Assembly (NCBI GenBank): GCA_942636505.2
Contig: CALOGB020000174.1
Span: 248,001-312,000 of the forward strand
DNA length: 64,000 nt
Origin: an uncultured bacterium
GTDB lineage: Bacteria > Pseudomonadota > Alphaproteobacteria > Sphingomonadales > Sphingomonadaceae
Direction of reading: 5' to 3'
Shown here one piece after another: positions 55,022 through 63,488 of this stretch. The stretch's first letter is position 1, and each line of letters begins with the position of its first letter. The notes beneath the pieces are model-generated. The model saw nothing but the letters and a program-made list of their open reading frames with translations. It was not told the origin of the DNA and did not search any database. Position numbers and translations under genes: made by a program.

Positions 55022-58000
55022 TTACCGCCCCAGCAGCACCCGCGCCTGCCCGGCGATCTGCGCGAGCATCGCCGCATTCGGCACCGCCGCGTGGCGCGCG
55101 CGATCGATTACCGCCTTGAACTGCGCCACGCGCGTTGCATTTGCAGCCAGCCATGCCTCCACGGCACCCTGCGGATCCTGCGCACCACGGCGCGCGAGGA
55201 ATTCGAGCCGTAGCTGCTGGAAATCGCGAGCCAAGCCCGCGATCAGCAGGCGCTCCCACGGATCGGTCGGGCTGATCCGCGCCGCATTTGCTTGCGCCCA
55301 GTCGAGCCCGAGCGCCTGCCCGAGATGCGTGAACGCGCGCGTGAGGACCGCCTCGTCGAGCGACATCCGCTCGCCGAGATCCGCCAGCCCGACCGCACCG
55401 TCCATCTCGAACAGGCGAACGACCTTCCGCACCAGATCACCCGGCGCACCGACCGCTTCGAGCTGCCCCGCAATGCGGCTGCTCTGCGCGCTCGCCTCCT
55501 CGAGCAGCAACGCCGCAGTCTGGCTGTCGAGCTGCGTGATCCCCTTAGCCAGCCGCGCGAGTACGTCGCCCGGCACAGCGCCCGGTGCGGACACGCGCAA
55601 CAGATCGGCGATCTGCGAGCGCGTCGCGACCGCCACCTCGTCGAACAGCGCGATCCGCGCGGCCTCGGGCATTACGGCCGTTTCGATCTCCGCCCACAAC
55701 GCGGGCAGGTCGAACAGGCGTTCGGCGACGACGAACATCGCCGCGATATCGCCCATCGCCGCGCCTTCCTCTTCCGCCAGTTCGAACGGGTAGAGGATGC
55801 CCAGGCGGTTGACGATCCGGTTGGCGAGCTTGGTCGCGACGATCTCGGGCCGGAGCCGGTGCTCGTCGATCGCCGTCTCGAACCGCTCGCGCATCGCCCT
55901 GGGGAAGGCGGCGTGCAGGTCTGGCTTGAGCGCGTCGTCCTTGGCGATGTCGCTATGCTCGATCGCATCCTGCAACCCGAGCTTGGCAGTCGCCAGCAGC
56001 ACCGCCAGCTCAGGCCGCGTGAGCCCCAGACCATCTTGTCCGCGCCGTAACAGGATGTCGTTCGACGCCAACCCCTCGACCGCACGATCAAGCCGACCGC
56101 CGCCCTCGAATATCTCGATCACGCGCACATAGCTCGGCACCGCGACCGCGCCGTCCGCCTCGGCGATCGACAGCGCCAGCGTCTGGAGCCGGTTGTCCTC
56201 CAGTACCAGATGCGCGACGTCGTCGGTCATGCTGGCGAGCAACGTGTTGCGGTCCTCGTAGTCGAGCCGCCCCTCGATCATCTCGCGGTTGAGCGCGATC
56301 TTGATGTTGACCTCGTTATCCGAACAATCGACGCCCGCCGAATTGTCGATGAAGTCGGTGTTGATCCGCCCGCCCCGCGCGGAGAACGCGATACGCGCCG
56401 CCTGCGTGACGCCCAGGTTCGCACCTTCGCCGATCGCGGTGACTCGCAGGTCCTCGGCATTGACGCGCAGCCGGTCGTTGGCAGGATCCCCGACCGCGAC
56501 GTTCGCTTCCGATGCTGCCTTCACATAGGTGCCGATGCCGCCGAACCAGAGCAGGTCCGCCGGCGCCTTGAGGATCGCCGAAATAAGCGCGCCCGGCTCC
56601 ATCTCGCTAACCGTCACGCCGAGCGCAGCCTGCATCTGCGGCGACAGCTTGATGACCTTGGCGGTGCGCGCGAACACGCCGCCGCCCTTCGAGATCAGGC
56701 TGGCGTCGTAGTCCGCCCAGCTCGACCGCGGCAGCGCGAACATCCGGTTGCGCTCGTCCCAGCTGGTCGCTGGATCGGGGTCGGGATCGAGGAAGATATG
56801 GCGATGATCGAACGCCGCGATGACCTTCAGCGTCTTCGACAGCAGCATGCCGTTGCCGAACACGTCGCCCGACATGTCGCCGCAGCCGACGACGGTGATG
56901 CTCTCGCTCTGCACGTCGAGCCCGCGTTCGGCGAAGTGCCGCTGGACGCTCAGCCACGCGCCCTTGGCGGTGATCCCCATCGCCTTGTGATCGTAGCCGA
57001 CCGAGCCACCGGAGGCGAACGCGTCGCCGAGCCAGTAGCCGCGTTCGAGTGCCAGCGCGTTCGCCACGTCGCTGAACGTCGCGGTACCCTTGTCGGCGGC
57101 GACGACGAAATACGGGTCCTCGCCGTCGAGGATCGTCACGCCGTCGGGATGCACGACCTTGCCCTCGACGATGTTGTCTGTGATCGACAGCAAGGTCCTG
57201 ATGAAGATCCGGTAGCTCTCGGTGCCCTCGGCCAGCCATGCGTCGCGGTTCGAGGGGGTAGGGAGCTGCTTCGGATAGAAACCGCCCTTCGCGCCGGTCG
57301 GCACGATGACCGCGTTCTTGACGCGCTGCGCCTTCATCAGCCCGAGGATCTCGGTGCGGAAGTCGTCGCGACGATCGGACCAGCGCAGGCCGCCGCGCGC
57401 GACCGGGCCTGCACGGAGGTGGATGCCTTCGACGCGAGGCGAATAGACCCAGACTTCGCGCCACGGCACGGGGGCGGGAAGCCCCGGAATCAGATGGCTG
57501 TCGAGCTTGAACGCGAGCGCTTCCGACGCGGCCGGCGTGAACGCGTTGGTGCGCAGGGTCGCCGCGATCAGGTTGCGATACGCGCGCAGGATACGGTCGT
57601 CATCGATTGCGGTAACCGCGTCGAGCCCCGCTTCGATCGCCTGGTCCGCCTCGATCGCGTTGCCCGGGTGCTCCGGATGATGGACCGCCGTGAACCGCGC
57701 GATCAGAGCCGCCGCAACCTTCGGCGCACGCCGCAACGCATCGACGACGGTGGTCAGACCGTACGGAAGCCCCGCCTGGCGCAGATACCGGAACCACGCA
57801 CGGAACAGCACGATCGCCTCGGGACGCATCCCGAGTTCGACGATCAGCCGGTTGAACGCATCGTTCTCGGCCGCGCCTTCCAGCACCGCCGCGATCGCAC
57901 CTTCGAGCACGGGCGCATCGCTCTGCTGTGCCGCATCGTTCGCCTCCAGCACGAAGTCATGCACGAACGGCACGCTGTCGTCGCGCAGCCGCGTCGGCAG

Positions 58001-59638
58001 CTCGCCGATCACGCGGAAGCCGAAATTCTCCAGCACCGGTACGGCGTCCGACAGGGGGAGGGCGCCACCCAGCTTGTATATCTTCAGCTGCGGATCGGCG
58101 CCGGCTTCGCCTGGAACCAGGCGCACGCCACGCGCATCCGCATCGCCCAGCGCGGCGATTCGCTGGATATCCTCGGCGGCCTCGGCCGGCGTGCTGAGGT
58201 TGCGATAATTCTGCGGGAATGCGGCCGCCCATTTCAGCGCCAGACGTGCGGCACGCGGCGGCGGCAACGTCTCGACCAGCGCGGCCTCGACGTCCGACAC
58301 CCAGCCGCGCACCATTCGCTGCAACCGGAGCGCGAGCGGCGCGACGTCGGGCATCCGGCCATCGCCGCGCAGGTCGAGCGTGTAGCGGATCATCGCGACC
58401 TCGCCGTCCTCCAGCGCGATCGACCAGTTGAGCACGCTCGCATTCGCCGCCTCGGCCAGCATGTCGCCGATCGCGACGCGGCGGCTGGTGGTGACGTCGT
58501 CGCGTGGCAGCCATACGAAGCCGAACAGATGACGGCCAAGTGCGGATTCGACCAACACGAGCGCCGGCCGCGGCCGATCCGCGATGCTCATCGCGGTCAG
58601 GGCCAAGTCTTCCAGCGCATCGGGCGCGAACGCGATCACCAGGTCGTGCGGAAGCGCGGTGAACGCGTGCGTCAGCGCCTTGCCGGCATGACCGCGCGGA
58701 TCGAACCCAAACTTCGCCTTCATCGCCGCAAGCCGCGTGCGCAACACCGGCACGTCGCGCGGCATCGCGGCGAGCGCGGCGCTGGTCCACAAACCGCTAT
58801 AGATCGAGAGCCCGGCGACCGTCGCGCCCTCCATCACCGGCACCACGACCAAGTCGAGCGGGACGGCGCGATGGACGGTCGAGATCAGGTTCGACTTCAG
58901 CAGCAGCGGCGCATCGTTGCCCGCCTCGAACCACTTGATCGCCAGCGCGCGCGAGGCTTCGGCGAGGATCGGCACGCGGTGTTCGTTGCGCGCGATACCG
59001 AGCGCGGCGTGGCCGCTGCCGTCGCGGTGCCAGATCTGATGCCCAAGAAGCGTCAGATGCCCATTGAGGAACCACTGCAACAGCGCGGCGCCTTCGCCCT
59101 CGGGCAGCATCGCAATATCATCGTCGAGCGCGGCCTGCATCGCGCGCCAGTCGGTCACCGCCGCACGAACGTCGGCCAGCACTGCGGTCAGATCCTCGAT
59201 CAGCCCGCGACGGTCGCGTGCGTCAGCCCGCTCCATCTCCAGATAGATCATCGATTCCGGCCGACCTGCACCCTGGCCATCCGCGTCGATCGCATGCAGC
59301 GTGCCGTCGGGCGCGCGCGTCGTACGGACGACGGGGTGGATGATCCGATCGACCGCGATGTCCTGCGCGCCGATCGCCGCGGCGATCGAATCGACCAGGA
59401 ACGGCATGTCGTCGTTGATGATCGCGAGCCGCATCCGCCGCCGCGTGTCGTCGGCGCTGATCGGCTCGATCGCGATCGCCGGCGCACCGTCGTCGCGGTG
59501 CGCGGCGGTCGCCGCAACGAACGCCGCGGCCTGCGCGACCTCGCTCGCCCCGAAGTCCCTCAGTTCGCCCGGAAGGGCCCGTTCGGTCAACCGGCCCGCG
59601 AGGGTTTCGGTGAGCGTGTTCAACGATTGGTTCGCCAT
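55022..59638 (-). CDS. gdhB: NAD-specific glutamate dehydrogenase, large (about 180-kDa) type
   Basis: The 1538-residue enzyme oxidatively deaminates glutamate to 2-oxoglutarate with NAD. It has a long regulatory N-terminal half (about residues 1-700) with ACT-like parts, then the catalytic region: GGLRWSDRRDDFRTEILGLMKAQ, KNAVIVPTGAKGGF, VVAADKGTATFSDVANALA, GYDHKAMGITAKGAW, VVGCGDMSGDVFGNGML, DPDPATSW, and a helical C-terminal domain. Length, order and motifs match the alphaproteobacterial GDH-180 family. It is transcribed alone. Confidence 0.96.
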   Translation of the reverse strand: MANQSLNTLTETLAGRLTERALPGELRDFGASEVAQAAAFVAATAAHRDDGAPAIAIEPISADDTRRRMRLAIINDDMPFLVDSIAAAIGAQDIAVDRIIHPVVRTTRAPDGTLHAIDADGQGAGRPESMIYLEMERADARDRRGLIEDLTAVLADVRAAVTDWRAMQAALDDDIAMLPEGEGAALLQWFLNGHLTLLGHQIWHRDGSGHAALGIARNEHRVPILAEASRALAIKWFEAGNDAPLLLKSNLISTVHRAVPLDLVVVPVMEGATVAGLSIYSGLWTSAALAAMPRDVPVLRTRLAAMKAKFGFDPRGHAGKALTHAFTALPHDLVIAFAPDALEDLALTAMSIADRPRPALVLVESALGRHLFGFVWLPRDDVTTSRRVAIGDMLAEAANASVLNWSIALEDGEVAMIRYTLDLRGDGRMPDVAPLALRLQRMVRGWVSDVEAALVETLPPPRAARLALKWAAAFPQNYRNLSTPAEAAEDIQRIAALGDADARGVRLVPGEAGADPQLKIYKLGGALPLSDAVPVLENFGFRVIGELPTRLRDDSVPFVHDFVLEANDAAQQSDAPVLEGAIAAVLEGAAENDAFNRLIVELGMRPEAIVLFRAWFRYLRQAGLPYGLTTVVDALRRAPKVAAALIARFTAVHHPEHPGNAIEADQAIEAGLDAVTAIDDDRILRAYRNLIAATLRTNAFTPAASEALAFKLDSHLIPGLPAPVPWREVWVYSPRVEGIHLRAGPVARGGLRWSDRRDDFRTEILGLMKAQRVKNAVIVPTGAKGGFYPKQLPTPSNRDAWLAEGTESYRIFIRTLLSITDNIVEGKVVHPDGVTILDGEDPYFVVAADKGTATFSDVANALALERGYWLGDAFASGGSVGYDHKAMGITAKGAWLSVQRHFAERGLDVQSESITVVGCGDMSGDVFGNGMLLSKTLKVIAAFDHRHIFLDPDPDPATSWDERNRMFALPRSSWADYDASLISKGGGVFARTAKVIKLSPQMQAALGVTVSEMEPGALISAILKAPADLLWFGGIGTYVKAASEANVAVGDPANDRLRVNAEDLRVTAIGEGANLGVTQAARIAFSARGGRINTDFIDNSAGVDCSDNEVNIKIALNREMIEGRLDYEDRNTLLASMTDDVAHLVLEDNRLQTLALSIAEADGAVAVPSYVRVIEIFEGGGRLDRAVEGLASNDILLRRGQDGLGLTRPELAVLLATAKLGLQDAIEHSDIAKDDALKPDLHAAFPRAMRERFETAIDEHRLRPEIVATKLANRIVNRLGILYPFELAEEEGAAMGDIAAMFVVAERLFDLPALWAEIETAVMPEAARIALFDEVAVATRSQIADLLRVSAPGAVPGDVLARLAKGITQLDSQTAALLLEEASAQSSRIAGQLEAVGAPGDLVRKVVRLFEMDGAVGLADLGERMSLDEAVLTRAFTHLGQALGLDWAQANAARISPTDPWERLLIAGLARDFQQLRLEFLARRGAQDPQGAVEAWLAANATRVAQFKAVIDRARHAAVPNAAMLAQIAGQARVLLGR

Positions 59639-59713
59639 AGGCAGGGCCTATGCGCCCGCTATTCGCCTATCTCAACCCTTGTGGCAGGTGCGAAGGCGAA
59701 TGCTGCAGCGCAC

Positions 59714-60880
59714 CTAGAACGCCGTCCGTTCGGCAGCTGCGATTGCGGCGAGATCTCCGTCGAAACCGCCGAGAAAACTCGCGAAACCGCCTGCCGGCAC
59801 CTGATGCCGCTGGGCGTGCCGCAGCACCGCCGCGAACGTCGCCAACCGGGTCGCCTCAAAATTCGCGCCAAAGACCAGCGCGACGATTTGCGTCATCGCG
59901 TCCGTTTCACCCGACATGCAGGCAGCAGAAAGTATCGCGCTGAAATCATCGTCGTCCTGCTCGGCCGACACCGCGAGATCATGCGCGCGACCCAGCGTCC
60001 GGTGCAGCGCCGCCCGACTGCGCGCTTCGGCCGCACGGACCTGCGCCGCGCTCTCGCGCGCGATCGCCAGTTGCTCGCCTAGCGGCCCGACTAGCACATA
60101 GTCGGCGGGCAAAGGGTCATCCAGCACCAACTCCAGCAAGGCTGCGGGCTCCGGTTCGGTAGGCATGATATCGAAGCCACCGCTCGGCCCATCCGCCCAC
60201 ACCTGCGCGGTCGCGCCCGAGCCATACGGCGTCGCGTGAACGGCGGCATCGAGCTCGGCGGACAGCGCCGCCTGAAGATCGGCGTCCGCGAGCTCTTTCC
60301 AATTGATCACGCCGTAGATGAAATCGATCGTCACGCCTCTCGACGCAGACGGGCCCGACGCAAACGGCATCAGGATCCCACGGTACAGCGTCGTCCGTCC
60401 CCGGCTGCTGACAAATTCCGCCTCGAAGCCGATCGGCGCGCGATTGGCGATGATCTGCAGGTAATGATCGGTCAACCGCGACAGCAGCGACCGGCTCGGG
60501 ACGTCCGCGATCGTCGCGATCGGCCCCTCGAGCCCGCACTCCTCGCGCAGCGCCCGTCCGAGATACGCGATCTTGGGATCGCCCATGCCCTGACTGAAAT
60601 CAAGCAGCACGCTGTGCGGCCCGAAATCGGTGATCGTCTCGGGCTCGAGGTCGGCAATCGAAGGATAGGGGCGGTCCTTCAGCAGCGACACCCAATGGTT
60701 GTAGGCGCGCACGTGCATACGTCGCTCGTCACCCCCGAGATCGAACATCACGTCGTTGACGCCAGCATCGGTCGAATCGCGCGCGCCGGCGTCCGCGGTT
60801 GCCCGTGACGCATCCCGCGCTAGCGCCACGCTATCCGCGCCCGTTGCGCGTCCATCCTGTACGCTGCGCGCCGTCGTCAT
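59714..60880 (-). CDS. PAS-like (PAS_5) domain protein
   Basis: The 388-residue protein has a PAS_5-type region (about residues 50-180: YNHWVSLLKDRPYPSIADLEPETI, SVLLDFSQGMGDPKIAYLGRALREECG, GFEAEFVSSRGRTTLYRGILMPF, then GVINWKEL). The C-terminal half has a basic-acidic coiled stretch (about 250-300) and no kinase or cyclase motif. Possible sensor or regulator; output unknown. The ATG at 60880 is taken; the open frame starts at 60916. Confidence 0.75.
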   Translation of the reverse strand: MTTARSVQDGRATGADSVALARDASRATADAGARDSTDAGVNDVMFDLGGDERRMHVRAYNHWVSLLKDRPYPSIADLEPETITDFGPHSVLLDFSQGMGDPKIAYLGRALREECGLEGPIATIADVPSRSLLSRLTDHYLQIIANRAPIGFEAEFVSSRGRTTLYRGILMPFASGPSASRGVTIDFIYGVINWKELADADLQAALSAELDAAVHATPYGSGATAQVWADGPSGGFDIMPTEPEPAALLELVLDDPLPADYVLVGPLGEQLAIARESAAQVRAAEARSRAALHRTLGRAHDLAVSAEQDDDDFSAILSAACMSGETDAMTQIVALVFGANFEATRLATFAAVLRHAQRHQVPAGGFASFLGGFDGDLAAIAAAERTAF

Positions 60881-61013
60881 GCCAAAGATCCCCGTATCGT
60901 CACCGTGCTTGTGCACCGCGCTTGGTAAACACAGAGTAAACTCGCAAACCGCTTGTCAACCCGCAAAACCGCTGGTAGTTGCCGCCCCCTCGACCGGATA
61001 CATCCGTCGTCGG

Positions 61014-61089
61014 GCCGCTTTAGCTCAGCTGGTAGAGCATCGCATTCGTAATGCGGGGGTCACAGGTTCGAGTCCTGTAAGCGGCACCA
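61014..61089 (+). tRNA. tRNA-Thr (CGT)
   Basis: The 76-base cloverleaf has acceptor GCCGCTT pairing AAGCGGC, D arm AGCTCAGCTGGTAGAGC, anticodon loop TTCGTAA with anticodon CGT, and T arm ACAGGTTCGAGTCCTGT; CCA is encoded. The sequence changes character just after it, so its 3' end is a likely integration site. Confidence 0.96.
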
Positions 61090-61298
61090 CCTACTTTATG
61101 GCACTTCCACAAGGGAACGGCGGCAGCTGAGGCTGAAAGCCCGTCCGCTTGGGCAGCCGTTTGGGTCCTGCTTGGGGAGCTTTGGGCAGGGAAACAGGCG
61201 CAACCCACGCTATACCGCTTTGAGACTTGGCGTTCCGCACGCAGCTGTGTTGAACGCATCCCTCGCATCTTCCTCGCATCGACAATGCCGCGACGTGC

Positions 61299-62027
61299 TT
61301 AGGTGGCGACCAGTTCGGCGATCTTGGTTGCCACATCCGCCATCGTTTCTTCGGCTGTGTTTAACCCGGCTCGGGAGGCCAGCAGAAGGCTGACTTGCTC
61401 AAGTTCCTCGTAAGTCGTGCCGTGGACTACAGGAACAAGGCGCTCACGCCGGAGGAGCGCAGAGAGCTCCTTGTCTGCTATCCCTTCCGCCGGCAGACGG
61501 CGTAACATAGCCGGGGTCACCAAAACGATCCCGACGCGCGAGTTCACCAACCCTTTGTCGATTCCCCGCATCATTGGCACGCCAAGACCGAGGTCCTTCT
61601 CGCTGAACCACACGCGAACACCGCGCGCTTCTAGCAGATCGTGCAACTCTTTGGCGGAGCCCTGCCTGTCATCCCAAGCGTGACAGAGAAACACGTCCCG
61701 TAGGTCAGGTTGCAACGCTGCTAAGTTCTCGACGTTCTCGCGAACGGGCGTGAGGGCTTTCACTTGTTCGGGGGTATATAACACTGCTGAGCCAGCACTC
61801 GACCAACGCGGCTTTGCGGTGCGGCGGGATCCGTTTCCTCCACTAGAAGAAGAGGAGCCATATGACGTCGACGATGATGATGGGGTCGGGGACGCGTATG
61901 ACCCGTAGCTGCTGTAACTGCTATATCCGCTATAGCCACTTGAGCGACCATAACGACCACTACATGCAGGACAGTCCGCTCCACCGCCCCTAATGTGACC
62001 CCTTACTGGTGCCGTGCATCTCGTCAT
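61299..62027 (-). CDS. TIR-domain protein with Cys-rich head and Ser/Tyr/Gly linker
   Basis: The 242-residue protein has three parts. Residues 1-25 carry C4, H11, C19 and C22, a possible zinc knuckle. Residues 26-70 are low-complexity (SGYSGYSSYSSYGSYASPT...). Residues 110-215 are a TIR domain: DVFLCHAWDDRQGSAKELHDLL, RVWFSEKDLGLGVPMMRGIDKGL, VGIVLVTPAML. The Glu in FSEKDL (E143) aligns with the catalytic Glu of NAD-cleaving TIRs. TIR proteins often give abortive defence by NAD depletion. Good ribosome site (AGGAAGGA). A 71-residue repeat protein lies 86 bases upstream on the same strand. Confidence 0.85.
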   Translation of the reverse strand: MTRCTAPVRGHIRGGGADCPACSGRYGRSSGYSGYSSYSSYGSYASPTPSSSSTSYGSSSSSGGNGSRRTAKPRWSSAGSAVLYTPEQVKALTPVRENVENLAALQPDLRDVFLCHAWDDRQGSAKELHDLLEARGVRVWFSEKDLGLGVPMMRGIDKGLVNSRVGIVLVTPAMLRRLPAEGIADKELSALLRRERLVPVVHGTTYEELEQVSLLLASRAGLNTAEETMADVATKIAELVAT

Positions 62028-62113
62028 TTGTATCGATCCTTCCTCTTTACGGTGGAGCCGCCTTCAAAGAAATAAAGGGCAGCGCCGCCCATACGGTAGG
62101 GCCGCCCTTCGAC

Positions 62114-62329
62114 TTACTTCTCGTACGTAGTGGTGTCCGGGCTGCGCCGACCGTGCGCCGCCGTCACGAAACGACCTGATCCAGCGCTCCGGTAGGAGCC
62201 ACCGGTGTTTCCGCTCTTTCCGCCGGCCTCATGAACGGTAGTTCCGGGGCTGCGCTGTCCGTGCCCGGTGGTCACATACCGGCCTGAAATTGCGCTTCGA
62301 TACGAACCGCCGCTGTTTCCCTTGGTCAT
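62114..62329 (-). CDS. Small two-repeat protein of unknown function
   Basis: The 71-residue basic protein is two copies of a unit of about 34 residues: GGSYRSAISGRYVTTGHGQRSPGTTVHE, then GGSYRSAGSGRFVTAAHGRRSPDTTTYEK. Each has S-YRSA-SGR-aromatic-VT--HG-RSP-TT. It has AGGAAGTGAG before the ATG at 62329. No membrane or signal segment. It is upstream of the TIR gene and probably shares its transcript. I know no function; it may bind the TIR protein or a nucleic acid. Confidence 0.8.
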   Translation of the reverse strand: MTKGNSGGSYRSAISGRYVTTGHGQRSPGTTVHEAGGKSGNTGGSYRSAGSGRFVTAAHGRRSPDTTTYEK

Positions 62330-62441
62330 AACTCACTTCCTTTACATCTAGTGGATCAACGCCACGCTTGACTTTGAAGCGCATAGCTGATTCGTCTGTC
62401 TTAGACGTAAGGCAGTTTCATCCGTGAGATGACTTGTCCTA

Positions 62442-62456
62442 TTAGTGAAACACTAA
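62442..62456. promoter_or_regulatory. Palindromic operator candidate for the XRE regulator
   Basis: TTAGTG-AAA-CACTAA is a perfect 6-base inverted repeat 45 bases before the XRE ATG, in the divergent spacer. A second short palindrome CGTCT-GTCTT-AGACG lies at 62393-62407. XRE regulators often bind such sites. Confidence 0.5.
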
Positions 62457-62500
62457 GGTTGGGCAGACGGCGAGTCAACGCCCGTTTTTTTGGAGAACCT

Positions 62501-62854
62501 ATGACCCTTCCGATTGAGGAATTAGGGCAACTGATTACTCGTAAGCGCGGTGCGCGTGGGATCCGCGCGGCGGCCGCTGAAGCTGAGGTCAGCCCTGCGA
62601 CGTTATCGCGAGTTGAAAACGGAAACCTTCCTGACCTAGCTACTTTCGCTAAGATATGCCGGTGGCTAGGCGTTGATCCGGCGCGCTTCCTCGGCGTGGA
62701 AAAGGATACCGGGGTTGTGGCTTCGGAAAGAGCGGTGGCTCACTTTCGAAAGAAGGCGACCGTTTCGAAGGAGACGGCAACTTCGTTAGGCGCGCTGATA
62801 TTGTCTGCTCAACGTGCAAGGCATGCCCGGGCTCAGTTGGAGCGTGGCGAATAA
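62501..62854 (+). CDS. XRE-family helix-turn-helix regulator
   Basis: The 117-residue protein has an XRE helix-turn-helix near residues 17-62 (GIRAAAAEAEVSPATLSRVENG, LATFAKICRWLGVDPARF), then a helical tail that could dimerise or bind the partner. GGAGAA sits five bases before the ATG at 62501. The ImmA/IrrE gene starts right after its stop, as in XRE-ImmA pairs of phages and ICEs. Confidence 0.9.
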   Translation: MTLPIEELGQLITRKRGARGIRAAAAEAEVSPATLSRVENGNLPDLATFAKICRWLGVDPARFLGVEKDTGVVASERAVAHFRKKATVSKETATSLGALILSAQRARHARAQLERGE

Positions 62855-63418
62855 ATGAAGCGCGGCTTCAAGGCGGACGCAGAACGTCGGTCAATCAGTG
62901 CAAGAGTATCGCTAGAACTTAGCACGACAGCACCATTATGTCCCTGGGCGTTCGCCAAAGCGCTGGGAGTGATGGTGTTTGGCGCAGATGAGCTAGACCT
63001 AGAAGCCGAGCATGCTGATCAGCTGCTCCAGCGGGACCCCGATAGCTGGTCTGGTATGACCCTTCACGATCAAGGTACTCATGTCGTTGTTCTCAATTCG
63101 TCACATCCGCGGACACGACAGACGGCAACCCTGATGCATGAGATGGCACACATCACGTTGGGGCATACTCCTGCCGAAGTGACGGTATCGCCGAGCGGGT
63201 TAGTGCTCCTCTCCGACTATTCGGCAGAGCAGGAAGACGAGGCTGACTGGTTAGGGGCAGCGCTCTTGTTGCCTGAAGCCGCACTGCTCCACGAACGGAG
63301 TCGCGGTATATCACCAGGCGTCATTGCACTAACCTACGGCGTGAGTGAGGCTCTCTGCCAGTGGCGGTGCCGTATGACCGGGGTAGAGAAACGATTGGCG
63401 TTGCGGGCAAAGGCATAG
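62855..63418 (+). CDS. ImmA/IrrE-family metallopeptidase
   Basis: The 187-residue protein has the zinc motif HEMAH (H95, E96, H99) in TATLMHEMAHITLGH, with a downstream Glu in EQEDEADWLGAALLLP. ImmA-type peptidases cleave their partner XRE repressor to derepress genes. The stop of the XRE gene (TAA) directly precedes its ATG, so they are coupled. Confidence 0.92.
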   Translation: MKRGFKADAERRSISARVSLELSTTAPLCPWAFAKALGVMVFGADELDLEAEHADQLLQRDPDSWSGMTLHDQGTHVVVLNSSHPRTRQTATLMHEMAHITLGHTPAEVTVSPSGLVLLSDYSAEQEDEADWLGAALLLPEAALLHERSRGISPGVIALTYGVSEALCQWRCRMTGVEKRLALRAKA

Positions 63419-63488
63419 GCGTCATGCCTTGTAGCGATGGTTGCTCCTGCCTAGACCCCAACGGCATTACGGGAGGCTAACCAGCATA

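Noticed and set aside
56210..60082. Very long open frame on the plus strand
   Set aside because: It is antisense to the NAD-glutamate dehydrogenase, has Arg/His-rich composition with no domain, and is an effect of high GC at third codon positions.
61090..61298. Possible integrase or attL remnant after tRNA-Thr
   Set aside because: I see no integrase motif and no repeated copy of the tRNA 3' end within the window.
62114..62329. Tandem DNA repeat as a CRISPR-like array
   Set aside because: The repeat is in codons of a small protein, with two imperfect units and no unique spacers of even length.
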